Positions 44,658 through 53,003 of a stretch of DNA of 64,000 bases are shown one piece after another. Below the pieces are notes generated by a model. That model made no database searches. It was not told where the DNA came from and saw only the letters and a program-made list of their open reading frames with translations. The DNA is taken from contig NZ_JAPEOR010000002.1 of NCBI RefSeq assembly GCF_026341125.1, positions 1,550,001 to 1,614,000 on the forward strand, written 5' to 3'. The DNA comes from Streptomyces sp. NBC_01142 (GTDB lineage Bacteria > Actinomycetota > Actinomycetes > Streptomycetales > Streptomycetaceae). The stretch's first letter is position 1, and each line of letters begins with the position of its first letter. The position numbers and the translations under genes were made by a program.

Positions 44658-45557
44658 CTACTCGCCGGTAGAAGCAATTCCGCGTTCAGCTTCGACCAAC
44701 CCGGTGAACGCCTCGGCGAGCGCTTCGCGCCAGTCGCGGATCGGTTCGATACCCGTCTGCTGCCACCCCTCGTGGCCGAGCACGCTGTACGACGGCCGGG
44801 GCGCGGGCCTGACGAAGGCGGCGCTGGTCGTCGGGCGGACCCGCTCGGGGTCGGTGCCGAGCAGCCGGAAGATCTCCCGGGTGAAGCCGAACCAGGTCGT
44901 CTCGCCACTGCTGGTGCCGTGGTGGACGCCCGCCTTGACGGTCCCCTCCAGGGCGCCGCGGCCGAGCCTGACCAGCCGGTCGGCAAGATCCACGGTCCAG
45001 GTGGGCTGGCCGCGCTGGTCGTCGACGACGTCCAGCGTGTCCTTGATCCCCTCGAGTTTGATCATGGTGCGGACGAAGTTGGGGCCGCCCGCGCCGTACA
45101 GCCAGGCCGTACGGACCACATGACCCGTCTCAGGGAGGATCTCGAGCACGGCCCGCTCCCCGGCCAGCTTGGTGCGTCCGTAGGCGCTGCGCGGCCCCGT
45201 GGGGGCGTTCTCGGCGTACGGCTCCGTCCCGTCCCCGGCGAAGACGTAGTCGGTGGAGACCTGCAGCAGCACGGCGCCGCTCTCCTTGCACGCCTCGGCC
45301 AGGAACCGGGGTCCCGTGCCGTTGACGGCGAGAGCCGCCTCCTCCTGCTCCTCGGCGCCGTCGACGTTCGTCCAGGCGGCGCAGTTCACGACCACGGCGG
45401 GACGGTGCTGCGCCATGACGGCGCGCACCGAGTCGGGGTCGGTGATGTCGAGGTCCGCGCGGCCGGCGGCAACGGCTTCGATGCCGTCCGCCGCCAGCCG
45501 GGCGAGGACGTCCCCGGCCAGCATGCCTCCGGCGCCGGTGACGAGCCAGACACTCAC
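44658..45557 (-). CDS. rmlD: dTDP-4-dehydrorhamnose reductase
   Basis: A 299-residue SDR enzyme making dTDP-L-rhamnose in the last step. The nucleotide motif VTGAGGMLAGDVLARL is at the N-terminus, VNCAAWTNVDGAE near 59, STDYVFAGDG near 100, and the catalytic SAYGRTKLAGE near 123. GTG 45557 overlaps the rmlB stop (GTGA at 45557-45554), so it is translationally coupled. The frame upstream of this start lies inside rmlB. Confidence 0.95.
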   Translation of the reverse strand: MSVWLVTGAGGMLAGDVLARLAADGIEAVAAGRADLDITDPDSVRAVMAQHRPAVVVNCAAWTNVDGAEEQEEAALAVNGTGPRFLAEACKESGAVLLQVSTDYVFAGDGTEPYAENAPTGPRSAYGRTKLAGERAVLEILPETGHVVRTAWLYGAGGPNFVRTMIKLEGIKDTLDVVDDQRGQPTWTVDLADRLVRLGRGALEGTVKAGVHHGTSSGETTWFGFTREIFRLLGTDPERVRPTTSAAFVRPAPRPSYSVLGHEGWQQTGIEPIRDWREALAEAFTGLVEAERGIASTGE

Positions 45558-46540
45558 AGCGCCGCACGCTCCTTCAGGGGCTCCCACCAGGCGCGGTTGT
45601 CGCGGTACCACTGCACCGTCTCGGCCAGGCCGGTCGCGAAGTCCTTGCGCGGCACATAGCCGAGCTCCTCGCGGATCTTGGTGCAGTCCACGGAGTAGCG
45701 GCGGTCGTGGCCCTTGCGGTCGGTGACGTACTCGACGCTGGTGTCCCAGTCCGCGCCGCACGCCTCGAGCAGCAGCCCGGTGAGCTCCTTGTTGGAGAGC
45801 TCGGTGCCGCCGCCGATGTTGTAGACCTCGCCCGCGCGGCCCTTCGTACGGACCAGCTCGATGCCCTGGACGTGGTCGTCGATGTGCAGCCAGTCGCGCA
45901 CATTGCCGCCGTCGCCGTACAACGGGACCTTCTTGCCGTCCAGCAGGTTCGAGATGAACAGCGGGATGACCTTCTCGGGGAAGTGGTGGTGCCCGTAGTT
46001 GTTGGAGCAACGGGTCACGCGCACGTCCAGGCCGTGGGTGCGGTGGTAGGACAGCGCGATCAGGTCGCTGGAGGCCTTGGCCGAGGAGTACGGCGAATTC
46101 GGCTCCAGCGGGTGCGTCTCGGGCCAGGAACCCTCGTCGATCGAGCCGTAGACCTCGTCCGTGGAGATGTGCACGAAGGTCTCGATGCCGGCCCGGTGGG
46201 CGGCGTCGATCAGCGTGTGGGTGCCGACGACATTCGTACGGACGAACTCGGCGCCGCCGTCGATGGAGCGGTCCACGTGCGACTCGGCGGCGAAGTGCAC
46301 CACCTGGTCGTGCTCGGCCATCAGCTTGCCGACCAGCTCGGGGTCGCAGATGTCGCCCTCGACGAAGGCGAAGCCCGGGTGCTCACGGACCTCGTCGAGG
46401 TTGGCCGGGTTGCCGGCGTAGGTGAGCTTGTCCAGCACCGTGACGGCGATGTCGCCGGGGCCCTGCGGCCCGAGCACCGTACGGACGTAGTGGGAGCCGA
46501 TGAAGCCGGCGCCGCCGGTCACCAGGATCTTGGTCGTCAT
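45554..46540 (-). CDS. rmlB: dTDP-glucose 4,6-dehydratase
   Basis: A 328-residue extended SDR enzyme. TGGAGFIGSHYVRTVLGP is at the N-terminus, HFAAESHVDRSIDG near 83, HISTDEVYGSIDEGSW near 122 with the Thr-Asp-Glu active-site residues, and SPYSSAKASSDL near 149 with the Tyr-Lys pair. ATG 46540 overlaps the rmlA stop by ATGA. It converts dTDP-glucose to the 4-keto-6-deoxy sugar used by RmlC. Confidence 0.97.
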   Translation of the reverse strand: MTTKILVTGGAGFIGSHYVRTVLGPQGPGDIAVTVLDKLTYAGNPANLDEVREHPGFAFVEGDICDPELVGKLMAEHDQVVHFAAESHVDRSIDGGAEFVRTNVVGTHTLIDAAHRAGIETFVHISTDEVYGSIDEGSWPETHPLEPNSPYSSAKASSDLIALSYHRTHGLDVRVTRCSNNYGHHHFPEKVIPLFISNLLDGKKVPLYGDGGNVRDWLHIDDHVQGIELVRTKGRAGEVYNIGGGTELSNKELTGLLLEACGADWDTSVEYVTDRKGHDRRYSVDCTKIREELGYVPRKDFATGLAETVQWYRDNRAWWEPLKERAAL

Positions 46541-47604
46541 GAAGAGATCTGCACCTTGCTGTGGTCGCCGAGCACGAGTCGGTGGGCGGAGGGGTTACGG
46601 GGCGCGGGGGTCACCTCGACTTCACGGCCGATGAGCGACGCCTCCACGCGGCGTACGCCGGTGATGGACGCGCCCCGCAGAACGATGGAGTACTCGATCT
46701 CGCTGTCCTCGATGCGGCATCCCTCGGAGACCGAGGTGAACGGGCCGACGTACGCGTCGCTGATCACCGTGTTGGCACCGATGATCACGGGACCGACGAT
46801 ACGGCTGCCGCTGACCTTCGCGCCCGCCTCGATCCGGACCCGGCCGATGATCTCGCTGGTCTCGTCGACCGTACCCTCGCAGGCGGGCTCCACGGTCTCC
46901 AGCACCGAGCGGTTGACCTCCAGCATGTCGGTGACGTTGCCGGTGTCCTTCCAGTATCCGGCGATCGTCGTGGAGCGGACGTCGCGCTTCTGGTCGATCA
47001 GCCACTGGATCGCGTGGGTGATCTCCAGCTCGCCGCGCCAGGACGGCTCGATGGAGCGCACGGCCTCGTGGATGGCCGGGGTGAAGAGGTAGACACCGAC
47101 GAGCGCGAGGTCGCTCTTCGGCTTCTTCGGCTTCTCCTCCAGACCCACGACGCGGCCGTTGCCGTCGAGCTCCGCCACACCGAAGGAGGTCGGGTTCGGA
47201 ACCTTCGTCAGCAGGATCTGCGCGTCGGGGCGGTCGGTACGGAACCCGTCGACCAGGCCGCTGATGCCCCCGACGATGAAGTTGTCACCGAGGTACATGA
47301 CGAAGTCGTCGTCGCCGAGGAAATCTTTTGCTATCAGGACCGCGTGGGCGAGCCCGAGCGGCTGGTCCTGCGGAATGTAGGTGACGTTGATCCCGAGCTC
47401 GGAACCGTCGCCGACCGCTTCCCTGATCTCGTCGGCCGTGTCACCCACGATGACGCCGACCTCGGTGATTCCGGCGTCGGCGATGGCCTCCAGGCCGTAG
47501 AAGAGCACCGGCTTGTTCGCCACAGGGACCAATTGTTTGGCCGAGGTGTGCGTGATGGGGCGCAGACGCGTGCCTGCTCCGCCGGAGAGTACGAGTGCCT
47601 TCAC
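46537..47604 (-). CDS. rmlA: Glucose-1-phosphate thymidylyltransferase, long form
   Basis: A 355-residue enzyme making dTDP-glucose. The signature LSGGAGTRLRPITHTSAKQL starts at residue 6, followed by VYLGDNFIVGG and a C-terminal left-handed beta-helix (ISEVIGRVRIEAGAKVSGSR-like hexapeptides from about 240). This long form, about 60 residues longer than E. coli RmlA, is usual in antibiotic deoxysugar clusters. GTG 47604 has AGGACAGGAAAC before it. First of three overlapping genes. Confidence 0.95.
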   Translation of the reverse strand: MKALVLSGGAGTRLRPITHTSAKQLVPVANKPVLFYGLEAIADAGITEVGVIVGDTADEIREAVGDGSELGINVTYIPQDQPLGLAHAVLIAKDFLGDDDFVMYLGDNFIVGGISGLVDGFRTDRPDAQILLTKVPNPTSFGVAELDGNGRVVGLEEKPKKPKSDLALVGVYLFTPAIHEAVRSIEPSWRGELEITHAIQWLIDQKRDVRSTTIAGYWKDTGNVTDMLEVNRSVLETVEPACEGTVDETSEIIGRVRIEAGAKVSGSRIVGPVIIGANTVISDAYVGPFTSVSEGCRIEDSEIEYSIVLRGASITGVRRVEASLIGREVEVTPAPRNPSAHRLVLGDHSKVQISS

Positions 47605-47666
47605 GTTTCCTGTCCTCGAGTTGAGAGCTGTTCCCCCGAGCGAAAATCGCTCCGGCGGGCTCGATT

Positions 47667-48911
47667 TTACCTATCGTTCAGTGTCCGGCTGCCGCGCCGA
47701 GGATTACCCTCGGTCCGCAGACTCCGTATGTGCCTGCGGACCTTCCGCACCGCCCGCCGGGCCAGGGACGGCCGGGACTTGGGGGGCATGACGCGCAGGC
47801 TGCCGGACCAGTCGGGCACGGTGACCGCGTACGCCTCGTCGGGGATCCCCGCCTGCTGGTCACGGAAGTGCGGATAGGCGAGATACGGCCGGGCCGCGCG
47901 GCCCTGATGGACCACCTCCGGCGCCGTCTTGGCGTGGATGAATTCCAGTACATCCTTCAGCAGATCGAGGCGGCCCATGGCGACACAGGTGAGAATCAGC
48001 CGCTCACCCACCTTGATGTGGCCGGCGACGCCGCTGGTCCAGTACGCGGCCATCATCGGAATGGCCAGTTCCATTTTGTGCCGCTGCTCGTTTTCCGGCC
48101 GCCTGAGCAGCCCTGGCCCGAATTGCTGAAGCAGCCCGATCGTAAACGGTCTGACCATCAGCAGGTCGCGCTTGTCACCCGGCGGCACGAGTTTCGCTAT
48201 GAGTGTCATCAGGGCCTGGAGCGCCTCGAAGCGCGCCGGATAGCTGCCTCTGGCGGTCGCGTGGTTGCCGTCGTCGCGGCGGACCAGGTAATAGCAGACG
48301 TAGTCGGCGATGACGGACACGCCATTGCCGCTCAGATACGCCTCCATCGTGAAGAGCGCGTCCTCACCCGTCACGAGGTCCTCGTCGAACCTCAGCCCCA
48401 GGCGCACGAGCAGCTCACGCCGGTACAGCTTCTGTGCGCTCAGCGCGAAGATGACCCGGGAGGTGCAGACGTCGACACGCTCCTGCGTCCGGGCGAACAT
48501 CGACCTGGCGACAGTCCGGTTGACCCCCTCCATCTTGCCGAGCACCACGTCCGTACCGGCACGGTCGGCCATCGCGACCATCCGCTCCAGCGCTTCCTCG
48601 CCGAAGTAGTCGTCGGCGTCCAGGAAGAAGACATAGCGGCCCCGTGCCAGGCCCAGGCCGGTATTGCGCGGGCCGCTGGGGCCACCGGAGTTGGCCTGCC
48701 GGATCACCCGGGTGGACACCTTCGACCGGGCGGCGAACTCCTCCAGGTACTCACCGGTCCCGTCGGTGGACCCGTCGTCGACGGCGACGATCTCGATGCG
48801 GTCCGAGCCCAGCGTCTGCGCCTCGACCGATTCCAGGCAACGGACGAGGTAGGGCATGGCTTCGTAGGCTCCGACGACAACGGTGACGTCGGGCACAAGG
48901 TTGTCATTCAT
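47667..48911 (-). CDS. Family 2 glycosyltransferase, short form (GT2-2)
   Basis: A 414-residue transferase of the TarS-like group. It has VTVVVGAYEAMPYLVRCLES, DDGSTDGTG, NSGGPSGPRN, the metal site FLDADDYFGEEALE near 95, the catalytic VTGEDALFTMEAYLSGNG near 185, and VCYYLVRRDDGN. Unlike the other three GT2 genes it lacks the C-terminal accessory domain; the tail is basic. ATG 48911 has no evident ribosome binding site and may be leaderless. It is placed between the polymerase-like gene and rmlA on the same strand. Confidence 0.9.
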   Translation of the reverse strand: MNDNLVPDVTVVVGAYEAMPYLVRCLESVEAQTLGSDRIEIVAVDDGSTDGTGEYLEEFAARSKVSTRVIRQANSGGPSGPRNTGLGLARGRYVFFLDADDYFGEEALERMVAMADRAGTDVVLGKMEGVNRTVARSMFARTQERVDVCTSRVIFALSAQKLYRRELLVRLGLRFDEDLVTGEDALFTMEAYLSGNGVSVIADYVCYYLVRRDDGNHATARGSYPARFEALQALMTLIAKLVPPGDKRDLLMVRPFTIGLLQQFGPGLLRRPENEQRHKMELAIPMMAAYWTSGVAGHIKVGERLILTCVAMGRLDLLKDVLEFIHAKTAPEVVHQGRAARPYLAYPHFRDQQAGIPDEAYAVTVPDWSGSLRVMPPKSRPSLARRAVRKVRRHIRSLRTEGNPRRGSRTLNDR

Positions 48912-48947
48912 TAAACGCAAGACAACCGAAGATGGACGAAGGTTGTC
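48899..48947. repeat. Three GGTTGTC/GACAACC elements around the GT2-2 start
   Basis: GGTTGTC at 48899-48905 and 48941-48947 and the inverse GACAACC at 48921-48927, spaced about 20 bases. This is a plausible binding-site array for a regulator or just codon-derived chance. Confidence 0.35.
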
Positions 48948-49011
48948 CGGAATCGAACCATCCGGAAGAAACGTGATCCCCCGGAACATCCGTCAGCGGC
49001 CGTCGACGACA

Positions 49012-49056
49012 ACGGCCCGGCGGCACGCTCTGTCACAGAGCGCGCCGCCGGGCCGT
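49012..49056 (-). terminator. Terminator after the polymerase-like gene
   Basis: Arms 49012-49024/49044-49056 (13 bp) and 49026-49032/49036-49042 (7 bp) with one mismatch form a long hairpin following the stop at 49079. Confidence 0.8.
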
Positions 49057-49078
49057 GTTGGGCCGTACGGGTGACCTC

Positions 49079-51154
49079 TCAGCCGCCCACGGGCTGGTCG
49101 TCGAGCCCAGGAGACTGCTCGGGCTCGGCCAGCCGCTGCTCCACACCGGCGTTGCGCGCCTCCGACTTGAGCGCCAGAGCCTGCACCGCCGCGTTGAACT
49201 GCAGCATCGAGGGCGGCTCGTCCGGACCCAGGAGGTACGCCTTCAGCGCGCGGCGTGCCTCCGCGCGCGTGTCCGCCGCCGGGTCGGCGACGGCCTCGAG
49301 CAGCTCGTCGAGCTCCTTGGCGCTGTTGGAGAGGACCACCGCGGCCCGTACGGCGGTGTTCTGCCGCTTGAACTCCTCCTCGCCCAGGGCCGCGGAGTCG
49401 GTGACCGCGTACGGCTTGCCGCTCGCGATGAAGTCCGAGACCACGCTGGAGATGTCCGAGACCATGCCGTCCGACTCGTTGAAGCAGTCGTACAGACGCG
49501 GCTCGGGACCGGTGATGACCTTGTGCTCCCACCAGCCGAAGGAGCGCCAGTACGCGGCGTTCCACTCGTCCTTGAGCTTCGCCGTCTCGGCCTCGCGCAC
49601 CGGGTCGGCCTGGGAGTCGCGGGACTCCTCGGCCTCGTCCCGGACGGCGCGCGTGGTGCCGGACATCTCGGCCAGCCGGACCTCGATGCGCTTCAGCTCG
49701 GCACGCGCCGCGGCCTGGTCCTGCGCGAGCGCGGCCGCCTCCTTCACCCAGCGGGGGTCGGCGGCGCGATCCGCGGCGGCCTGCTCGACCATCGCGGTGA
49801 TGCGCTGGTGCACGGCCTTGGCCTTGGGGCTGCGAGTGCCGGTGAAGGGGTGCGGCTTGTAGAGCAGCCGTACCGGCTTCTCGGCGTTCAGCAGTCGCCT
49901 GACGATGTTCTCGCCGGCGAGCAGGAGGGAGGTGTTGCCCGGGTTGTCGTCCCAGCCCTCCCAGGTGGGGGCGTACAGCACGGTGGGAATCGGGTGCTTC
50001 GGCGTACCGGTCCCCGTCTTGATGGGGGCCAGCTGCGGGCGGCCCACCTCGACGATGTCCTCGCTGAGCACACCGACGTCGGCGAGGGCGTACCGGTCAC
50101 GGCCCGCCCGGCCGGCGGTCCAAACCTCGTCGTAGGCCTTGCTGAACGGGTTGACGCTGGCGAGCTTGTCACTGTCGCCGTGCCCGATGAAGACATGCTT
50201 CATGGTCGGCACGCGCAGCAGGTGGATGTTCTTGCCGACGTTGGCCGCGTACAGCGCGACCCGCACCGATGACAGGTCCATGTTCATGAGATGCACGCCG
50301 CCCGGCACACACACCACCGGCACCGCGGTGGAGGCGAGCTGCGGCACGATGTTGCGCTCGCGCAGGAAGATCACGGGTCGGCCGTCGAGCTCCGCCATGG
50401 TCTCGAGCCACATGTTGACCTGGTACGCCGAGTCCTTGGAGCCGGAGAAATACAGCATCACGGTCGGCTGGTACTCCCCCAGCCACGTGTCGATGCCCTG
50501 GAGCACCTTGTCCGCGGGCGGAACGAGCCGGCTCGGCCGCAGATAGGGCACCAGTACGGCCAGATAGCCGACCGCGAGGACCAGGGTGAGCGCGAGCCCG
50601 GCGTACGCGAAGGCGTTGTTGTCGGTCCCGATCGCGACCAGCACACCCACGAACGCGAGGACGTCGAGGTGCAGCATCTTCTCCGCGGAGCGCTCCAGCA
50701 GCCCGCGCGGCGGCGCGTCCGGGATCCGCACGTGCTTCAGGTCGATATTGCGGGTGACCACCGGCAGCTTGCGGCGCAGACGCAGCAGCTGGACCATCGC
50801 GCCGTGCGGTGCCTGGAGCCCGTAGAACCCCAGCAGGCAGGCGACCGTCACATAGAAGACCGGCTGCTCCGCGAGACCCATGCGGGCCATCAGCAGGATG
50901 AGCATCAGCTGACGCACCAGGAACCGGATCGACAGACCGGCCCGCACCTTGGCGAGACGGTTGATCAGATAGCTGGATCGCTGGTGCAGAAACCGGTCCG
51001 CGAGGTACGTGACGGCAACGGCCGCCGCGAAGAACCAGATGCTGGGGATTATCGCGGCCAGCATGACGCACGGGAATCCCAGCACCAGCAGTAGTGCGGC
51101 GGCCAGCTCCGATCCGCTGCCGACGCGAGCCATGCGAATGGCCTTGGAAATCAC
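49079..51154 (-). CDS. TagF/TarL-like CDP-glycerol/CDP-ribitol glycerophosphotransferase with membrane N-terminus
   Basis: A 691-residue protein. The first 220 residues hold about five hydrophobic segments in two groups. The C-terminal two-thirds matches the Glyphos_transf family: VFIGHGDSDKLASVNPFSKA, VLYAPTWEGWDDN, LLYKPHPFTGTRS, and VSDISSVVSDFIASGKPYAV with the serine pair of teichoic acid polymerases. An unusual charged coiled-coil insert (about 460-530) lies between the last two motifs. Enzymes of this family polymerise glycerol- or ribitol-phosphate from CDP-alcohols. GTG 51154 follows GGAGCAGG. The gene next upstream makes a CDP-polyol, fitting a teichoic acid role. Confidence 0.88.
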   Translation of the reverse strand: MISKAIRMARVGSGSELAAALLLVLGFPCVMLAAIIPSIWFFAAAVAVTYLADRFLHQRSSYLINRLAKVRAGLSIRFLVRQLMLILLMARMGLAEQPVFYVTVACLLGFYGLQAPHGAMVQLLRLRRKLPVVTRNIDLKHVRIPDAPPRGLLERSAEKMLHLDVLAFVGVLVAIGTDNNAFAYAGLALTLVLAVGYLAVLVPYLRPSRLVPPADKVLQGIDTWLGEYQPTVMLYFSGSKDSAYQVNMWLETMAELDGRPVIFLRERNIVPQLASTAVPVVCVPGGVHLMNMDLSSVRVALYAANVGKNIHLLRVPTMKHVFIGHGDSDKLASVNPFSKAYDEVWTAGRAGRDRYALADVGVLSEDIVEVGRPQLAPIKTGTGTPKHPIPTVLYAPTWEGWDDNPGNTSLLLAGENIVRRLLNAEKPVRLLYKPHPFTGTRSPKAKAVHQRITAMVEQAAADRAADPRWVKEAAALAQDQAAARAELKRIEVRLAEMSGTTRAVRDEAEESRDSQADPVREAETAKLKDEWNAAYWRSFGWWEHKVITGPEPRLYDCFNESDGMVSDISSVVSDFIASGKPYAVTDSAALGEEEFKRQNTAVRAAVVLSNSAKELDELLEAVADPAADTRAEARRALKAYLLGPDEPPSMLQFNAAVQALALKSEARNAGVEQRLAEPEQSPGLDDQPVGG

Positions 51155-51290
51155 GAAGAACCTGCTCCAGGGGGTACGACTGTTTGCCTTGCGAAGGAGG
51201 TGTGAAGGCGGGCCTCCACGGACTCGGGCCCCCGCAGTGCGCTGTGTGACGGCGACTACAGAGGCCCGAAAAACCGATTGTCAAGAAGTA

Positions 51291-52790
51291 TTACACATCT
51301 TCCTGACGGTCCAGGACGGACGCGAGGGCCTGCTCGAAGCCCGATGCCTCGGAGGCGCCACGGGTCGGGTCCTGCTGCCGTACGTCGATGACGTGGCCGG
51401 TCAGCTCGGAGAGCAGTACGTCGAGCGAGGTGCGGGCCACGGCCTCGGAGGAGAGCAGCGAACCGGCCGGCTCGGCGCCGAACGCCTTGGTGCGCATCGG
51501 GGTCGCGGTGCGCTCCGGGTTCACGCAGTTCACCCGGATCCCGTCGCCCGCCCACTCGTCCGAGAGGGCCTGGGTGAGGTTCACCATGGCGGCCTTGGTG
51601 GAGGAGTAGAGGCTGTACTCGGCGCGACCGCGGGTGTAGCTGCTGGAGGTGTAGAGCAGCAGCTGGCCCTTGGTCTCGGCCAGGTACTTGTGCGAGGCCC
51701 GCGCGATCTGCACCGGCGCCAGATAGTTGACGTTCAGCGCTTCCTGGATGGTCGTGTTGTCGGTCTCGGCCAGCTTGCCGATGCGCAGCACGCCCGCGGT
51801 GTTGATGACGTAGTCGATGCGGCCGGTCTCGGCGTACGCCTTGGAGAGCGCGTCGTCGACGTGCTCCGGGTTCTCCACGTGCGTACCGGTGGTGGAGCGG
51901 CCGAGCGCGTAGACGCTGGCGCCGTACGACTCGGCGAGCGAGGCGATGTCCGCTCCGATGCCGTACGAGCCGCCGAAGACGACCAGGGTCTTGCCGTCGA
52001 GCAGCTCACGGTAGGCGGCCTCGTCGGCCTGGCGCGGGGAGGTGCTGGACGCCAGCTGGAAGAGCTTGTCCGCGATGAAGACGTCGACCGGCTGGGTGAC
52101 CTTCATGTTGTACTCGTCACCCGCGACGACGTAGATCGGCACGTCGGGCAGGTAGCGGAGCACGACCGAGCAGTCGTCGGTGGCCTGGAAATTCGGATCA
52201 CCGGCCGCGATCTCGTACGCCTTGCGGATCGTGGAGAGCTTGAAGCCCTGCGGCGTCTGGCCGCGGCGCAGCCGCGAGCGGTCCGGGACCTCGGTGATGA
52301 ACTCGCCGTCCTCGCCGTGGGTGCGGGTCACGATGATCGTGTCCGCGGACGGGATGGCGACGTCGACGGCCTGGTAGCGCTCCAGCGCGTCCACGCAGTC
52401 GTTGATCACACGCTCGGAGAGCAGCGGGCGCACGGCGTCGTGGAAGAGGACGTTGCGGTCCTCACCCTCGGCCAGACCCTCGCCGAGGGCCGCGATGGCA
52501 CGCTCGGTGGTCTCGTTGCGGGTCGAACCGCCCTCGATGACCTTGGTGACCTTGGTCAGTCCGGCCTTGGCGACGATGTTCTCGACGTCGGGCACATAGC
52601 CCGGAGCCATCAGGACGATGATGTCGTCGATGGAGTCCGCCTGCTGGAAGATCGACAGTGTGTGCTCGATGACTGCCTTGCCTGCGATTTTCAGCAGCTG
52701 CTTCGGGATCGACAGACCCACGCGCTGACCGGTTCCACCGGCGAGCACGACTGCTGTGGTTCGGGGTTTGGCTATGTGCTGCACAGACAC
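51291..52790 (-). CDS. Bifunctional cytidylyltransferase / short-chain reductase (CDP-ribitol synthesis type)
   Basis: A 499-residue fusion. The N-terminal half is IspD/TarI-like, with VVLAGGTGQRVGLSIPKQLL near residue 15, LFHDAVRPLLSERVINDC and GQTPQGFKLSTIRKAYE. The C-terminal half is an SDR reductase with LVVFGGSYGIGADIASLAES near 265, LYTSSSYTRGRAEYSLYSSTK near 390 (catalytic Tyr-x3-Lys). Such fusions make CDP-ribitol from ribulose-5-phosphate and CTP in Haemophilus capsule loci (Bcs1/Acs1). GTG 52790 is used; GTG 52784 is close. It supplies the probable substrate of the polymerase encoded next. Confidence 0.88.
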   Translation of the reverse strand: MSVQHIAKPRTTAVVLAGGTGQRVGLSIPKQLLKIAGKAVIEHTLSIFQQADSIDDIIVLMAPGYVPDVENIVAKAGLTKVTKVIEGGSTRNETTERAIAALGEGLAEGEDRNVLFHDAVRPLLSERVINDCVDALERYQAVDVAIPSADTIIVTRTHGEDGEFITEVPDRSRLRRGQTPQGFKLSTIRKAYEIAAGDPNFQATDDCSVVLRYLPDVPIYVVAGDEYNMKVTQPVDVFIADKLFQLASSTSPRQADEAAYRELLDGKTLVVFGGSYGIGADIASLAESYGASVYALGRSTTGTHVENPEHVDDALSKAYAETGRIDYVINTAGVLRIGKLAETDNTTIQEALNVNYLAPVQIARASHKYLAETKGQLLLYTSSSYTRGRAEYSLYSSTKAAMVNLTQALSDEWAGDGIRVNCVNPERTATPMRTKAFGAEPAGSLLSSEAVARTSLDVLLSELTGHVIDVRQQDPTRGASEASGFEQALASVLDRQEDV

Positions 52791-53003
52791 AGACGACCTA
52801 CCTTGCGAGGGCTGGGGAACGAAACTGATGGTTGCACTCTCCGTTACCGTCCCGCAAGGCGGGCGACGCCCGCCCCACGACACCGGGAAACCTTCTGTTC
52901 ACCGCGTGAACAGGGGTGTTGCCCGCAGCCAAAGCCTCGTACAAGGTGACCGACACCACACATGTGAGTGGCATGAACCACTCTTGAGCAGGACAGGGCC
53001 CGG

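Noticed and set aside
46537..47604. rml genes as part of an antibiotic cluster
   Set aside because: No polyketide, peptide or other scaffold genes in the window; neighbours are wall-polymer genes, so a wall rhamnose role is more likely.
52966..52983. Small inverted repeat GAGTGG/CCACTC after the GT4 gene
   Set aside because: Only six base pairs with no T-tract; too weak to call a terminator within the operon.
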